Positions 44,505 to 54,290 are shown, counted from the first letter of the stretch. The stretch is 64,000 nt of DNA from Clostridium sp. KNHs205 (GCF_000702945.1 NZ_JNLE01000003.1:1287501-1351500), one strand, 5' to 3'. Notes: generated by a model from the letters alone, not told the origin. Program-made: numbers and translations.

Positions 44505-45190
44505 TAGCGTGCCACCTGCTTCTCATCCCGCACCACTTTTCCATCAGCAATTGTAATAATGCGGTTTGCCTGCAGGGCAATGTTTTCGTCGTGGGTAACC
44601 AGAAGCAGGGTCTGCCCATATTTTTTATTGCTTTCCTTCAGAAGCTTGATGATTTCCTGTCCGTTACGGCTGTCCAGGCTGCCTGTTGGCTCATCAGCAA
44701 GCATGACCGCCGGAGCGTTCATCAAAGCCCGCCCGATAGCAACACGCTGTTGCTGACCGCCTGAAAGCTGATTGGGTAAATGGGTTTTGCGGTCTTGCAG
44801 ACCAAGCATTTCAAGCAGGTCATTTAGCCGCTCTGTGTTGACCTTGCGTTTGTCCATCAGAATAGGCAAGGTGATATTTTCCACTACATTTAAAGTGGGT
44901 ATGAGGTTGTGGAACTGGTAAATCAGTCCGACCTGCCTTCTGCGGAAAATGGCTAGCTTTTCATTGCTTTGACTATATACATCCTGCCCCTCCAAATACA
45001 CCTTTCCGCTTGTGGGCACGTCAACGCCGCCGATACTATGAAGCAGTGTGGACTTGCCTGACCCAGAGGAACCGATGATTGCGGTAAAATCCCCCTTTTC
45101 GATGGTAAGGGAAACATTGTCAAGGGCAGTAACCTGGTTTTCAACCTTGCCGTAGACCTTGTTTAGATTCTCAATTTTTAAAAACTCCAT
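44504..45190 (-). CDS. ABC transporter ATP-binding protein, MacB/LolD type, module 1
   Basis: 228 residues with Walker A GSSGSGKST, the MacB-type Q-loop YQFHNLIPTLNVVENI, signature LSGGQQQRVAIGRALM and Walker B VMLADEPTGSLDS. ATG 45190 is chosen because AAAGGAG lies upstream and the family start MEFLKIENLNKVYG follows; an open frame continues to 45340 but would overlap the kinase. Energises the neighbouring permease. Confidence 0.94.
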   Translation of the reverse strand: MEFLKIENLNKVYGKVENQVTALDNVSLTIEKGDFTAIIGSSGSGKSTLLHSIGGVDVPTSGKVYLEGQDVYSQSNEKLAIFRRRQVGLIYQFHNLIPTLNVVENITLPILMDKRKVNTERLNDLLEMLGLQDRKTHLPNQLSGGQQQRVAIGRALMNAPAVMLADEPTGSLDSRNGQEIIKLLKESNKKYGQTLLLVTHDENIALQANRIITIADGKVVRDEKQVAR

Positions 45191-45272
45191 TATGTGAGTC
45201 TCCTTTCCTATATTTAACTCATATAATAGACCCTTAAGCTTACAATTCGGTGACAATCCGGTGAGAGAATCG

Positions 45273-46262
45273 TCACTTTGGATAACGAATGACAAATACC
45301 GCGCCACCCTGGGGATGATTTTTTGCGGTAATCGTTCCACCCTGCCTCGTTATGATCATCTTGCTGAGAGCGAGTCCAATCCCATATCCTGTAGCGTTTG
45401 TTTTACTGCCCCGGTAAAACCGGTCAAACAGGCAGGGCAGATCTTTTTTTTCAAAACCCGCACCGCTATCATGAATGGAAATCTCGGTAAATAATGGGTT
45501 ATCTACACAAACAATTTCAAGCTTTCCGTTATCGCCTACACTTTCCACACAATTTTTAAGAATATTTTGAATAGCCTCTGAAAGCCAACCGGAATCTCCC
45601 TGTATCATTATCCCTTTCGGTATGTCAGTTTTCCAATCAATATTGTGAAGCTCCATTGGGATTAGTAACGGGCGAAGAGCAGCGTTTACAAGATGGTTTA
45701 CATCTACCTGTTCGCATTGGAACACTACGATACCTGCGTCCAGGCGGGATAACTTTAGCAGGGAAGTGAGTAGCCAGTCCATCCGGACAAGCAATTCCTC
45801 TGTTTCACGTATAAATGCTTTCCGCTCCTTTTCATCAGGGTTATTCTCTAGCAAGGACAGAATAAGGTTTGCAGATGTGAGCGGGGTCCGAAGCTGATGG
45901 GCTATGTCGGCTAGTGATTCGGCAAGATGTTCTTTTTCTTTTTTCAATGCATCGTTCTGCTCTCGAAGGCGCAGCAGCAATTTTGTAATCTCACTATGGA
46001 GGATGGAAAGCTCACCCTCGTCCGAATCACCAATATACAGATGGTCAGCGTTATGAAGTACAAGATCGATTTGATGAGAAATCTGGGAAATGCTTTTGTA
46101 CCTGGCTTTGGTAAAGGTAAAAAATGCTGTACCAAAGACGGTGGCAGAGGCAGTAGCAAGGATTCCTGATGCCATATTGATTGTAAAGCCAATTATGATA
46201 AAAACAGCAGACAACACGGAGAACAAAATGACAAACTGCCGAACCTCTCTATTCCTGAGCAT
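45273..46262 (-). CDS. Sensor histidine kinase, module 1
   Basis: About 329 residues. Two closely spaced membrane helices near the N-terminus (about 8-25 and 30-50) leave almost no extracellular domain, the pattern of kinases that sense through a partner transporter. A short linker is followed by HisKA (LADIAHQLRTPLTSA, phospho-His) and HATPase_c (NILKNCVES, DSGAGF, GYGIGLALSK). ATG 46262 follows GGGTGA and overlaps the regulator gene by 14 bases. It probably reports antimicrobial stress via the adjacent ABC exporter. Confidence 0.92.
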   Translation of the reverse strand: MLRNREVRQFVILFSVLSAVFIIIGFTINMASGILATASATVFGTAFFTFTKARYKSISQISHQIDLVLHNADHLYIGDSDEGELSILHSEITKLLLRLREQNDALKKEKEHLAESLADIAHQLRTPLTSANLILSLLENNPDEKERKAFIRETEELLVRMDWLLTSLLKLSRLDAGIVVFQCEQVDVNHLVNAALRPLLIPMELHNIDWKTDIPKGIMIQGDSGWLSEAIQNILKNCVESVGDNGKLEIVCVDNPLFTEISIHDSGAGFEKKDLPCLFDRFYRGSKTNATGYGIGLALSKMIITRQGGTITAKNHPQGGAVFVIRYPK

Positions 46263-46935
46263 ATGCTTCACCCAATCGATACCCAGTACCACGAACAGTC
46301 AATATGATTTGAGGATTTACCGGGTCATCCTCTATCTTTTCCCGCAAACGTTTGATGTATACAGTCAGTGTATTATCATTGACAAACTCACCTGCCGCGT
46401 CCCACAACTCATCAAGCAGCCTGCTCCTAGTGAGGATGGTTTTGGCGTTATTTATGAACACCAGCAGCAAACGATATTCTAAGGCGGAAAGAAAAACTTC
46501 GCTGCCATTTTTTTTAACAATGCCGTTTGCTATATCAACATGTAGCTTATTAATTTGAAAATCATACTCTGAACGCCGGCCTTTTCGTAAGGCGGTTTCA
46601 ATTCGTGCAATCAATTCACGTGGACGAAAAGGTTTTGTAATATAGTCTTCTGCACCAATGTTCAGACCGGTAACAACACTCGCCTCATCACCGGATGCCG
46701 TCAGAAAGATAACGGGAATATTCCATGTTTTCTTTATTTCTGTGCAAACTGTAAATCCATTTCCGTCAGGCAAGGAAATATCAACAAGCGCCAAATCAAA
46801 CTTATTCCCAGTAAGCATGGCAAGAGCTTCACTCCGAGTAGAGGCATGGGCGACGGTAAAACTCTCTGAACGGAGCAGCAGGGTAAGGTTTTTAGCAATC
46901 GTTTTATCGTCTTCAACCAAGAATATCTGTTTCAT
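46249..46935 (-). CDS. OmpR-family response regulator, module 1
   Basis: 228 residues. The receiver domain has VEDD at 7-10, the phospho-acceptor Asp in LALVDISLPDG, and TKPF. A winged-helix DNA-binding domain follows (ALEYRLLLVFINNAKTILTRSRLLDELW...VNDNTLTVYIKRLREKIE...VRGTGYRL). First gene of module 1. The 166-base gap upstream (46936-47101) should hold its promoter. Confidence 0.94.
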   Translation of the reverse strand: MKQIFLVEDDKTIAKNLTLLLRSESFTVAHASTRSEALAMLTGNKFDLALVDISLPDGNGFTVCTEIKKTWNIPVIFLTASGDEASVVTGLNIGAEDYITKPFRPRELIARIETALRKGRRSEYDFQINKLHVDIANGIVKKNGSEVFLSALEYRLLLVFINNAKTILTRSRLLDELWDAAGEFVNDNTLTVYIKRLREKIEDDPVNPQIILTVRGTGYRLGEAYAQE

Positions 46936-47101
46936 TTTTGTTTATCTTCCTTTCCTGTATGTAAATCCTAAATTGATGGTTTTTTTTCGTTTTATCGTTC
47001 ATACATATTACCTCCATAACTCTATCATATTTCTTTTGACGGAAATATACAAGCCGAGGCGAGCTTTTGTGTCTAGGAGTTTTTGTGATATTTAATTGCG
47101 T

Positions 47102-47860
47102 CTATATACCTGCAGCAGCCATCCTGGTGAGGACCTTTTCCCTTCGTTCCTCCATATCTCTGCCGTTGAACTTCTGAAGCATTAGTTCAGCAGCGATATT
47201 TCCGTCTTTCATAAACAGAACCCTGTCAGCTTTAGCCGCGACTTTCGGGTCGTGAGTCACAAGCAATATGGCTGTGCCTTCTTTGTTGATATCCACCAAC
47301 AATCCCATGATTTCCTCTGCTGATTTGGAGTTGAGCGCACCGGTCGGTTCGTCGGCAAAAAGAATCTTAGGACTATTCATCAGGGCTCGGCAGATTCCGG
47401 CCCGTTGGAGCTGACCGCCCGAAACCTCCGAAGTATCCCTGCTCTCAAGCCCGTCAAGTCCCGTTTTCTTCATTAGGGTCTTCGCCTTTCGCGTAAGCTT
47501 TGCTTTATCTTTTTTGCCCTCAGTTGCAGAGGGGAGAAGGATATTATCCAAAAGATTCAGGTTTTTAAGCATTGTGGGCTGTTGAAATATAAAGCCCATT
47601 TGAGTCCGACGAATATCTGCAAGCTTGTTTTCCCGAAGCTTAGATAGTTCGGTATCTCCAAATTTAACTGATCCGCTTGTTAGCTCATCCATACCGCTGA
47701 GCACGAATAGCAGAGTGGATTTCCCGGAACCGGACGGCCCCATTACTGCGACAAATTCACCCTTTGCTATGTCCACGTTAACTTCGTTTAGTATCTTTGC
47801 CTGTTCGTTCCCCTTGCCAAAGATTTTTATAAGATTTTTACCAGTAATGATATTATTCAT
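47102..47860 (-). CDS. ABC transporter ATP-binding protein, MacB/LolD type, module 2
   Basis: 252 residues with Walker A GPSGSGKST, Q-loop FIFQQPTMLKNLNLLDNI, signature VSGGQLQRAGICRALM and Walker B ILFADEPTGALNS. The RBS AGGAGG lies about 9 bases before ATG 47860. It follows its permease by 4 bases, the reverse of the gene order in module 1. Confidence 0.94.
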   Translation of the reverse strand: MNNIITGKNLIKIFGKGNEQAKILNEVNVDIAKGEFVAVMGPSGSGKSTLLFVLSGMDELTSGSVKFGDTELSKLRENKLADIRRTQMGFIFQQPTMLKNLNLLDNILLPSATEGKKDKAKLTRKAKTLMKKTGLDGLESRDTSEVSGGQLQRAGICRALMNSPKILFADEPTGALNSKSAEEIMGLLVDINKEGTAILLVTHDPKVAAKADRVLFMKDGNIAAELMLQKFNGRDMEERREKVLTRMAAAGI

Positions 47861-47864
47861 TATA

Positions 47865-50195
47865 TTAAGCCTCCTTAATATGCTGTGAAATTTTTAATGC
47901 CTGGATGCTAGAAATTCCAAGCATGGTAGCAGCGACAACGCAACCTGTAAGCAGCAGAGGTGAACCGAGGTAGATAAACCAGGGATTTACTACAAAATGA
48001 AAGGTAGTTGCACCAAAGGAAGAAATGATTGCCACGCCGACAAGCTCTCCCAGTGTGTTTGCCAGAAGCGTACCGATGATTAAGCCCAGTATCAGCACAG
48101 TGATGGAGCGTGTAAGATACTGACGGCGTATATCTGCACTGGTGAAGCCCATTGCTTTCAGAATGGCGATGGGATATCGGTCTTTCGCCACCAGCATTTT
48201 AAGGAATAGTACTGTGACCAGTAGTGTTAGCAGGACGGTTACTATGGTAGCAACAACAGAAGCAATCCGGATGGCGTTTCGCATAGAGCCGAGCATCTGC
48301 CCAATGCTTTCATCGATACCGGTAACTTTTGCAAAGGGTAACTGCGCCCTGTACTGTGATACTGCTGCTTTTACACCTTGGCGGTCGCGGAAGGTAACAG
48401 CAATTCCAACGCTTAAAATATCTTCGTTCTTTGCAGCAAAAATGGCTTGTGCTGTTCGTCCGCCATTGGTGACATCAGAGTAAATCCCACAGACTGTAAG
48501 GTGCTTTTCTGCACCGTTAACAATTAAAATAATTTCATCTCCGAGGGTTTTGTTCAGGTCCTTGGCATTAAGGGCAGAGAGGGCGAGCTCTGTTTCTAGT
48601 TGTGGTGCACGGCCTTTGGAGTAGGTAATAGGAAAGACGGAATAGTCACCAATTGTCACACGCAGCTTCTCTAGCGTTCCATTGTCTGCTTTTCGGTCCA
48701 GCATCATGCCGGTGAACTTAGCATAATTTTCAACATTCTTATCCTTAGACAGCATGTCAGCAACTTCCTCTGCCTTTCCCGGTACGTCCTCTACCTGTGT
48801 TCGCATCACCCCGATATTTACGTCACAAATGCCCATACCCATGTAGGTGATAAAGTTTTCCGCAGAAATTGTGCTGCTGATATTTTGAGGCACAGCCATA
48901 AGAAAAGAGGAAATGACCAGAACCATCAACATGGTGACATACAGTTTTTTCCGGGTAAGAATATCCTTGATTCCAAGAAAGATATTCCTGGAAAAGAGCC
49001 TGTTATTACTCAGCCAGAGGTTTCTGGATGATTTCGATTTTTCCTGTGGGGCACCGAATCGAATCGCCTGTATCGCGGATATTTTACTAAAGCGCCGCAA
49101 CACGCTGTTTACATACAACATGACACTCCCGCAGATTAGCATTGCCCCTAAAAGCCCCCAAAACAGGCCGGGTAGCGGGCTGCCGCTTTCACCCATGTAC
49201 AATCGGATGTTTTTCATGAAAGGAGTTTGGAGCGGCAGGGAAGCCAGAAAACCCAGCCCGCAGGCTGCACCCGCAATAGCGCCGTATTTCATAAGGTAGA
49301 GCTTCTTAATCTGTGTTACCCGCATCCCAACCGCCTTCAGTACACCTATTTCCTTATAATCCTCTTCTATTTTGGTCAATAACGTAAAGCGAATACACAA
49401 AAATGCCATGAGGATCACAAGGGCTCCAATCAACATCAGCACGGAAATCATGATGCCGTCCGTAATACCATTTATCATCTTCACCTGAGTATAGGTGATA
49501 GGTGGAGGACCATTTGCCGGAAGCCCCGCACCTTGATAGGCTGCTTCGAAAGCCGGGAAGGAAATGTCTGTGCTCAGCCGGAATTCAATTAGATTCTCTA
49601 ACTGCCCGAATGCACGGACTCTTTCAAAATCCGTCTGGTTCACAAGGAACCGCTTGGAGCTTACCAGTGCCGCGTTCATAACCGAATCCCGCAAAAAACC
49701 AGCGATGGTAAAGGAAATTCCGTGGATTGTCACCGTATCCCCAAGCACTGCGTTTCCTTCCTGTCTGTAATAGATGGGGACATAGATTTCACCATTTGCG
49801 GGATGGATGACATCACCATTTAAGTTAAGCAGAAAATCAAACTTCTCGCTTTGCACGCAAAGACCGTTGTCTTGTATGCTTCCGGCAAGGGTATCATCCC
49901 CGATGACAATATCTGAACCATCGATGTTGAGAAACTCCAATACCTGATAATCCTCTACGCTGTCATTCGCATCCGCGAAGCTATGTAACTGTTCCATATC
50001 TACATCGCCTGTGTGCATCTGCATGTAATGGAGCGATTTTGATGAAAGAAGCATATTGTCGATAGCGCCGAACAGGTTTAATGTCAGTGATGCAGCCAGA
50101 GCCGTAAGCATGGCAGCAATGAGGATAAACACTGTAATTGTGATGGTAATCAGCTTACTTTTACGTACATCATTCTTAATCATTTTATTATACAT
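47865..50195 (-). CDS. FtsX-type ABC transporter permease, module 2
   Basis: About 776 residues. It has an N-terminal helix (after MYNKMIKNDVRKSKLITITITV), a large extracellular region, a first FtsX bundle with IGVLKAVGMRVTQIKKLYL, a middle helix, a second extracellular region and a final FtsX bundle (YPIAILKAMGFTSADIRRQYL). ATG 50195 has AAAAGGGGG upstream and is chosen over an open frame to 50273. Only distantly similar to the module 1 permease, so the two modules are not a recent duplication. Confidence 0.92.
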   Translation of the reverse strand: MYNKMIKNDVRKSKLITITITVFILIAAMLTALAASLTLNLFGAIDNMLLSSKSLHYMQMHTGDVDMEQLHSFADANDSVEDYQVLEFLNIDGSDIVIGDDTLAGSIQDNGLCVQSEKFDFLLNLNGDVIHPANGEIYVPIYYRQEGNAVLGDTVTIHGISFTIAGFLRDSVMNAALVSSKRFLVNQTDFERVRAFGQLENLIEFRLSTDISFPAFEAAYQGAGLPANGPPPITYTQVKMINGITDGIMISVLMLIGALVILMAFLCIRFTLLTKIEEDYKEIGVLKAVGMRVTQIKKLYLMKYGAIAGAACGLGFLASLPLQTPFMKNIRLYMGESGSPLPGLFWGLLGAMLICGSVMLYVNSVLRRFSKISAIQAIRFGAPQEKSKSSRNLWLSNNRLFSRNIFLGIKDILTRKKLYVTMLMVLVISSFLMAVPQNISSTISAENFITYMGMGICDVNIGVMRTQVEDVPGKAEEVADMLSKDKNVENYAKFTGMMLDRKADNGTLEKLRVTIGDYSVFPITYSKGRAPQLETELALSALNAKDLNKTLGDEIILIVNGAEKHLTVCGIYSDVTNGGRTAQAIFAAKNEDILSVGIAVTFRDRQGVKAAVSQYRAQLPFAKVTGIDESIGQMLGSMRNAIRIASVVATIVTVLLTLLVTVLFLKMLVAKDRYPIAILKAMGFTSADIRRQYLTRSITVLILGLIIGTLLANTLGELVGVAIISSFGATTFHFVVNPWFIYLGSPLLLTGCVVAATMLGISSIQALKISQHIKEA

Positions 50196-50285
50196 ATATA
50201 TACCCCCTTTTCTGTATATGTCTTGTGTATTCAGATTTTGTCTTAGGATTACATAGGACAAAACTATTAGCACTTATCCCTTCGT

Positions 50286-51416
50286 TTAACTGTGTCCGGA
50301 AGCTTTTGGAAAGCTCAGAACAAACATCTTTGTAAAAGGAGCGGGGGCATCCACTACGTAGACCTCGCCGGAGTGTTGTTCCATCACCTTTTTCACAATG
50401 GCTAGCCCAAGTCCCGTACCACTGCTGGTACTTCTTGAATCACTGCCGGAAACAAAAGGCTCGAACAGATTCCCGGCAATTGCCTCCGGGATAGCTGCTC
50501 CGGTATCGGCAATTTGAATCTGAATACTGTCTGATTCATCCGTCAGACCTATGGACAATAAGCTGCCTGTTGGGTTATGGCGGATTGCGTTTGTCAGCAG
50601 ATTACTGATAGCCCGGTTGGTTTCCAAAGAATCCACCAGGTAATATACAGGTTTGTCCGGCAGCCGCAGCTCCAGGCTCATCTGCCTGCTTTCAATTTCA
50701 CCAAACAAAGTGGCACAGGATGCACGAAGCAGCTCGACCAGGTCTGCCTTTTCAAAATTCATGCGGTATTGCGGTGTGCCCAACTTGGAGTAGGAAAGCA
50801 GTTGGTCAATCAATTGGTTCATCTGCCCGGCTTTCGCTTTGATTGCCAGATGGTATTCCTGTTGTTTGCCCGGGTCCTCCACCATACCATTTGCCAAGGC
50901 TCCCGCATAACCGGAAATCGTTGTCATGGGGGTTTTCAAGTCATGTGCAATATGGGAGAAAAGCTGCATCCTCTCATGTTCCATTGTCATTCGTTTTTCT
51001 TCGGAGTCTTTTAGCTTTGCTACCATATAATTGAAGGAATCCCGCATATCGCCAAATTCCGTCTCTGTTTCAAATTCCAGTCTGGTGTCCAACTGGCCCG
51101 CCGTAACCTCTTTGAAACCTTCTTCCATTTTTTGAACAGGCTCCAGGATTTTCCTGCTGATTCCGCGCCCAAAAAGGATAATTCCTATAAAATAAACGGC
51201 GACAGTGACAAGAATCCAGATAACGGAGAGCATGATTTGAAGAGGTTGTGTCCCCTCGGCCAGAGGGGAGGATGCTAGTTCCGAGAAGTTCATCCCGTTA
51301 TTCCAGGTAAACAGACTGAATAAAAGCTCCAATAGCAGAAGTGTCAGTGCAATTCCGATGATGTAGCCTACAAATCTGCGCATAATGATTTTTTTGAAAC
51401 TAAGCTTTTTCTTCAA
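50286..51416 (-). CDS. Sensor histidine kinase with HAMP domain, module 2
   Basis: 376 residues. Two membrane helices (about 12-34 and 60-84) enclose a short extracellular loop of ~25 residues. HAMP (RKILEPVQKMEEGFKEVTAGQLDTRLE), HisKA (LFSHIAHDLKTPMTTISGYA) and HATPase_c (NLLTNAIRHN, DTGAAIPE, GTGLGLAIVKK) follow. It starts with TTG at 51416, overlapping the regulator stop (TTGA), with GGAGG 7 bases upstream. Different architecture from the module 1 kinase, which lacks HAMP. Confidence 0.93.
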   Translation of the reverse strand: MKKKLSFKKIIMRRFVGYIIGIALTLLLLELLFSLFTWNNGMNFSELASSPLAEGTQPLQIMLSVIWILVTVAVYFIGIILFGRGISRKILEPVQKMEEGFKEVTAGQLDTRLEFETETEFGDMRDSFNYMVAKLKDSEEKRMTMEHERMQLFSHIAHDLKTPMTTISGYAGALANGMVEDPGKQQEYHLAIKAKAGQMNQLIDQLLSYSKLGTPQYRMNFEKADLVELLRASCATLFGEIESRQMSLELRLPDKPVYYLVDSLETNRAISNLLTNAIRHNPTGSLLSIGLTDESDSIQIQIADTGAAIPEAIAGNLFEPFVSGSDSRSTSSGTGLGLAIVKKVMEQHSGEVYVVDAPAPFTKMFVLSFPKASGHS

Positions 51417-52099
51417 GTACGCACCTCCAGACGATAACCTAAGCCTCTTACGGTTCCAATGGATACTGAGCCAAGGTCAGGAAGTTTACTGCGCAGCTTG
51501 CTGATAGCGACCATCACGGTATTGTCGTCCACAATGGCTGCCTCTTGCCATGCAGCTTCATAAATCTGCTGTTTGGTGTATACTCGGCCGGGACTTTGCA
51601 TAAACAGTTTCATCATATTAAATTCCGTGGCGGTAAGAGGGATTGTCTCACTGCCATAGTGAAGGATGCAAGAGCATATATCCAAGCTAAGTTCGCCTGT
51701 TGTCAGTAAATCTGCTTCGCAGTCTACCATACTACCATTATAACGGCGTAATTGAGCTTTGATACGGGCAGTGACCTCTAAAGGGTCGAATGGCTTTGTC
51801 ACATAATCGTCCGCACCAAGGTCAAGCCCCAGTATTTTTTCATGATTTTCCGTTTTGGCACTCACAACGATAATTGGAAGATTGCTGCGTTCTCTCAAAC
51901 CTTTGATTAGCTGATAGCCGTTAAGCTCGGGCATCATAATGTCAATGACAGCCAAATCGATTCGCACGGATGCGGACTGTTTAAGCGCCTCCAATCCATT
52001 TTCAGCTTGTATCACAATATAGCCTTCCTTTTCTATATATAATCGCAAAAGCTCCCGAATTTCTCTCTCATCATCTACAATCAGAATAGTTTTGCTCAT
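51413..52099 (-). CDS. OmpR-family response regulator, module 2
   Basis: 228 residues. Receiver domain with VDDE, phospho-Asp in LAVIDIMMPELNG and TKPFDPLE; the winged-helix C-terminus ends GTVRGLGYRLEVRT. Similar to VanR-group regulators. ATG 52099 is preferred because GAGGTGAG lies upstream and the receiver domain begins at once; the frame is open to 52147. First gene of module 2. Confidence 0.94.
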   Translation of the reverse strand: MSKTILIVDDEREIRELLRLYIEKEGYIVIQAENGLEALKQSASVRIDLAVIDIMMPELNGYQLIKGLRERSNLPIIVVSAKTENHEKILGLDLGADDYVTKPFDPLEVTARIKAQLRRYNGSMVDCEADLLTTGELSLDICSCILHYGSETIPLTATEFNMMKLFMQSPGRVYTKQQIYEAAWQEAAIVDDNTVMVAISKLRSKLPDLGSVSIGTVRGLGYRLEVRT

Positions 52100-52147
52100 G
52101 GTCTCACCTCTCTTCTTTCTCATCATACCTTCGAGCCGTAAATTCAT

Positions 52148-52480
52148 TATAGTAACCCTACCTTTCGATTAAACATGGTTAACCTTAACATTATCTTAAG
52201 ATTTATCATTTCATTTATTACCTAACTCCTAAAATAATCACCCAGTAATTACCTGTTGAAACAATGACATTATATTGTTATTTACCTAAGAGGTCAACGG
52301 TGGTCTTTCTCAGATAAGCGTTTTTCCGCCCTTAACCGATTGCTTTTCTGTTAGTCATAAGATGATACTAAAAGCTGGTATTACTTTTTTGGTCTAAGAC
52401 TGTCCTTTCATATAAGCCTGCAAATAAAAAGTCAATAGGAAATTGATGATTTTCTGGATTAAATTTATATTTATTTTTGG
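52148..52480. other. Intergenic gap upstream of module 2
   Basis: About 330 AT-rich bases between the regulator gene and the IS110 region. A TATAAT on the minus strand (near 52145-52150) could be the -10 of the module 2 promoter, without a good -35. TTAACCTTAAC and nearby TTAAG sequences might be binding sites. No gene seen. Confidence 0.4.
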
Positions 52481-52533
52481 GTATGAAAAATAGACCACCG
52501 TTATCCGCTGGTCTGAAAGGATGTGGGGATTTA

Positions 52534-53745
52534 TTATTCTGGAAGAGACATAAGATATTCTTTTACTCTTCCGTAATAGATACGCAAAAACTTATTAGCA
52601 CCTGCGGTCATATAGACGTAGTAAGGTTTTCCCTGAGCACGTTTCTTGTCTATAAACGCATATACAGTATCATCCAGAGGTTTTGTTTTGACGAGACAGT
52701 CCATGACCTGAAATAAGGTTTTTCTAAGTACAGAAGAGCCTCTCTTAGAAGTAGGAATACTTTTTTGTTCATAGGTTCCCGATTCATTTACACCTGGGTC
52801 TACACCAGCAAATGCTGTAATAGCACCTTTATGAGTGAACCGTGTGACATCTCCGATTTCAGCCATAAGCTGAGGACCAAGAGATGGACCAACACCTTTC
52901 ATTTCCATAACAACAGGATATTCGGGGAGTTTGGCTGCAGTTTTATTCATCAGGGTACGGAGTTCTTCCACGGTCTTAGAAGCAGTGCTTAATTGCTCTA
53001 CGGCCTGTTTAACGATAAGTTTGGTTAAATCATCTTTTGGAAGTACAGGAACAAGTTCCTTTGCTGTTCCGTAGATTTCTTCAGCTTTATCTTTGCAGAA
53101 GTTGTACTTCTTGCGTTTGCACCAATGCTTATAATGGTCAACGAATGAGTTTGATGACATTTTACGAACACAGTCCACATGCCAGTATGTAGTAGCAAAA
53201 TCAACCCATTTCTGACTGCCATCATTACGAGCAGGGCTGTCAAAGTAAGTATTAACACCTGGGTAAGTTTGATCTAGGATACCGATGAGGTTATTCTTCA
53301 TAGCTGTTTTGTGTTTCATATAGAAACCAAACTGACGGTTCATAGTCTTTAATTGATTACGTATTTCGTCCATAAGACTATACTGTTTCAATTCAGTCCA
53401 ACTGTCAAGTGTGTAACGGGCTATTTTTACAGCATCCGCTTTATCAGATTTTACTTTACGCAGGGAGTTATCTCCAAAATCTTTAGTAAGCTTAGGATTT
53501 ACGGCAGTCACAAAAAGATCTGCCAGAGAAAGCTCACGAGCCAGTGGTTCGTAATAACGACCAGTGTGCTCCATAACTATGCGGGATTCACCTTCGATAG
53601 ATTTGATTTGTTCAATCAAAGATTGGATGTAACCGGAAGTGTGTTTGATTTCAAATGGTGCTGAAACAATCTCACCATAAGGGCGTAGGATAGCAACCAT
53701 GCTCTTGCCCTTGGATACATCAATACCTACTGCATTCATGTTCAT
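52534..53745 (-). CDS. IS110 family transposase (DEDD/serine recombinase)
   Basis: 403 residues. The N-terminal RuvC-like DEDD domain has AVGIDVSKGKS (Asp8), VMEHTGRYYEPLA (Glu) and KVKSDKADAVKIA (Asp). The C-terminal Tnp domain has GVGPSLGPQLMAEIGD, ITAFAGVDP and TSKRGSSVLRK, which contains the conserved serine. This family recombines DNA through a double-stranded intermediate guided by a bridge RNA. Intact frame, good AGGAGTG ribosome binding site before ATG 53745. Confidence 0.95.
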   Translation of the reverse strand: MNMNAVGIDVSKGKSMVAILRPYGEIVSAPFEIKHTSGYIQSLIEQIKSIEGESRIVMEHTGRYYEPLARELSLADLFVTAVNPKLTKDFGDNSLRKVKSDKADAVKIARYTLDSWTELKQYSLMDEIRNQLKTMNRQFGFYMKHKTAMKNNLIGILDQTYPGVNTYFDSPARNDGSQKWVDFATTYWHVDCVRKMSSNSFVDHYKHWCKRKKYNFCKDKAEEIYGTAKELVPVLPKDDLTKLIVKQAVEQLSTASKTVEELRTLMNKTAAKLPEYPVVMEMKGVGPSLGPQLMAEIGDVTRFTHKGAITAFAGVDPGVNESGTYEQKSIPTSKRGSSVLRKTLFQVMDCLVKTKPLDDTVYAFIDKKRAQGKPYYVYMTAGANKFLRIYYGRVKEYLMSLPE

Positions 53746-53960
53746 AAATATGCACTCCTTTAGATTATTGCAATGGATAAGTACCAGTTTTACTCATTGC
53801 CTATTCAATCTACTGTGGTGTGACACGAACGTACCTGAGGCAGTTCAACCTGCATAAAACGAACGCTGCGAATGAGGAGCTGGTTATCAGTCTAATTTAC
53901 GGACGCTAAGTCCAAGAAAGAGAGACGATATACCGATTGCTACCTACATTCTAACAGTTA
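53746..53960 (-). ncRNA. Candidate bridge RNA region of the IS110 element
   Basis: About 215 non-coding bases lie upstream of the transposase, where IS110-group elements encode the bridge RNA in their left end. Short hairpins are visible in the minus-strand sense (GGAC-TTAGC-GTCC, and GCAG/CTGC around GTTGAA). Target- and donor-binding loops could not be assigned without knowing the element ends. The rest of the gap to 54223 shows no gene. Confidence 0.4.
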
Positions 53961-54223
53961 AGCAACAAGATGGATAATTCCTTACTGGCTGTAAGGGATA
54001 TTAACCATAAATACATTGTAGTAGAAAGAAGGAATAAAATTGAATATGTGGTAAATAATAGTTAAAGCGTGTTAATGAGGATTGCTATATGAGGATTATT
54101 CCTATATAATAGTAATCGTCTGGTAAAACTATAAAAAAGTGAGAAAAAATGAGATAAGAGGATTATTCAGAAGTTAAGTTTATATATTTGCCTATTTTAC
54201 CTGTTTTTGAGCGGAAAGTATAG

Positions 54224-54252
54224 TTGCATTATAAATGCAAATTTACTAATAT
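54224..54252 (+). promoter_or_regulatory. Sigma-A promoter of groESL
   Basis: TTGCAT (54224-54229), 17-base spacer, TAATAT (54247-54252). The start site would fall at or just before the CIRCE element. Confidence 0.65.
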
Positions 54253-54263
54253 ATGTTTATCGG

Positions 54264-54290
54264 TTAGCACTCATTAGAAGTGAGTGCTAA
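54264..54290 (+). promoter_or_regulatory. CIRCE operator (HrcA binding site)
   Basis: TTAGCACTC-N9-GAGTGCTAA, a perfect match to the CIRCE consensus. HrcA bound here represses groESL until heat or protein stress titrates it through GroEL. Confidence 0.98.

Larger units (their letters stand above)
52490..53960 (-). mobile_element. IS110-family insertion sequence (ends approximate)
   Basis: A full-length IS110-type transposase with non-coding sequence on both sides. IS110 elements have no long terminal inverted repeats and make no target duplication, so the ends cannot be fixed by eye. The limits given cover the hairpin after the gene (GACCA...TGGTC, about 52493-52513) and the ~215-base upstream stretch. 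It lies between the ABC modules and groESL. Confidence 0.7.

Noticed and set aside
41964..50195. BceAB bacitracin transporters by name
   Set aside because: The permeases have two FtsX bundles with two extracellular domains and are 780-850 residues, unlike the BceB layout; only a general exporter call is supported.
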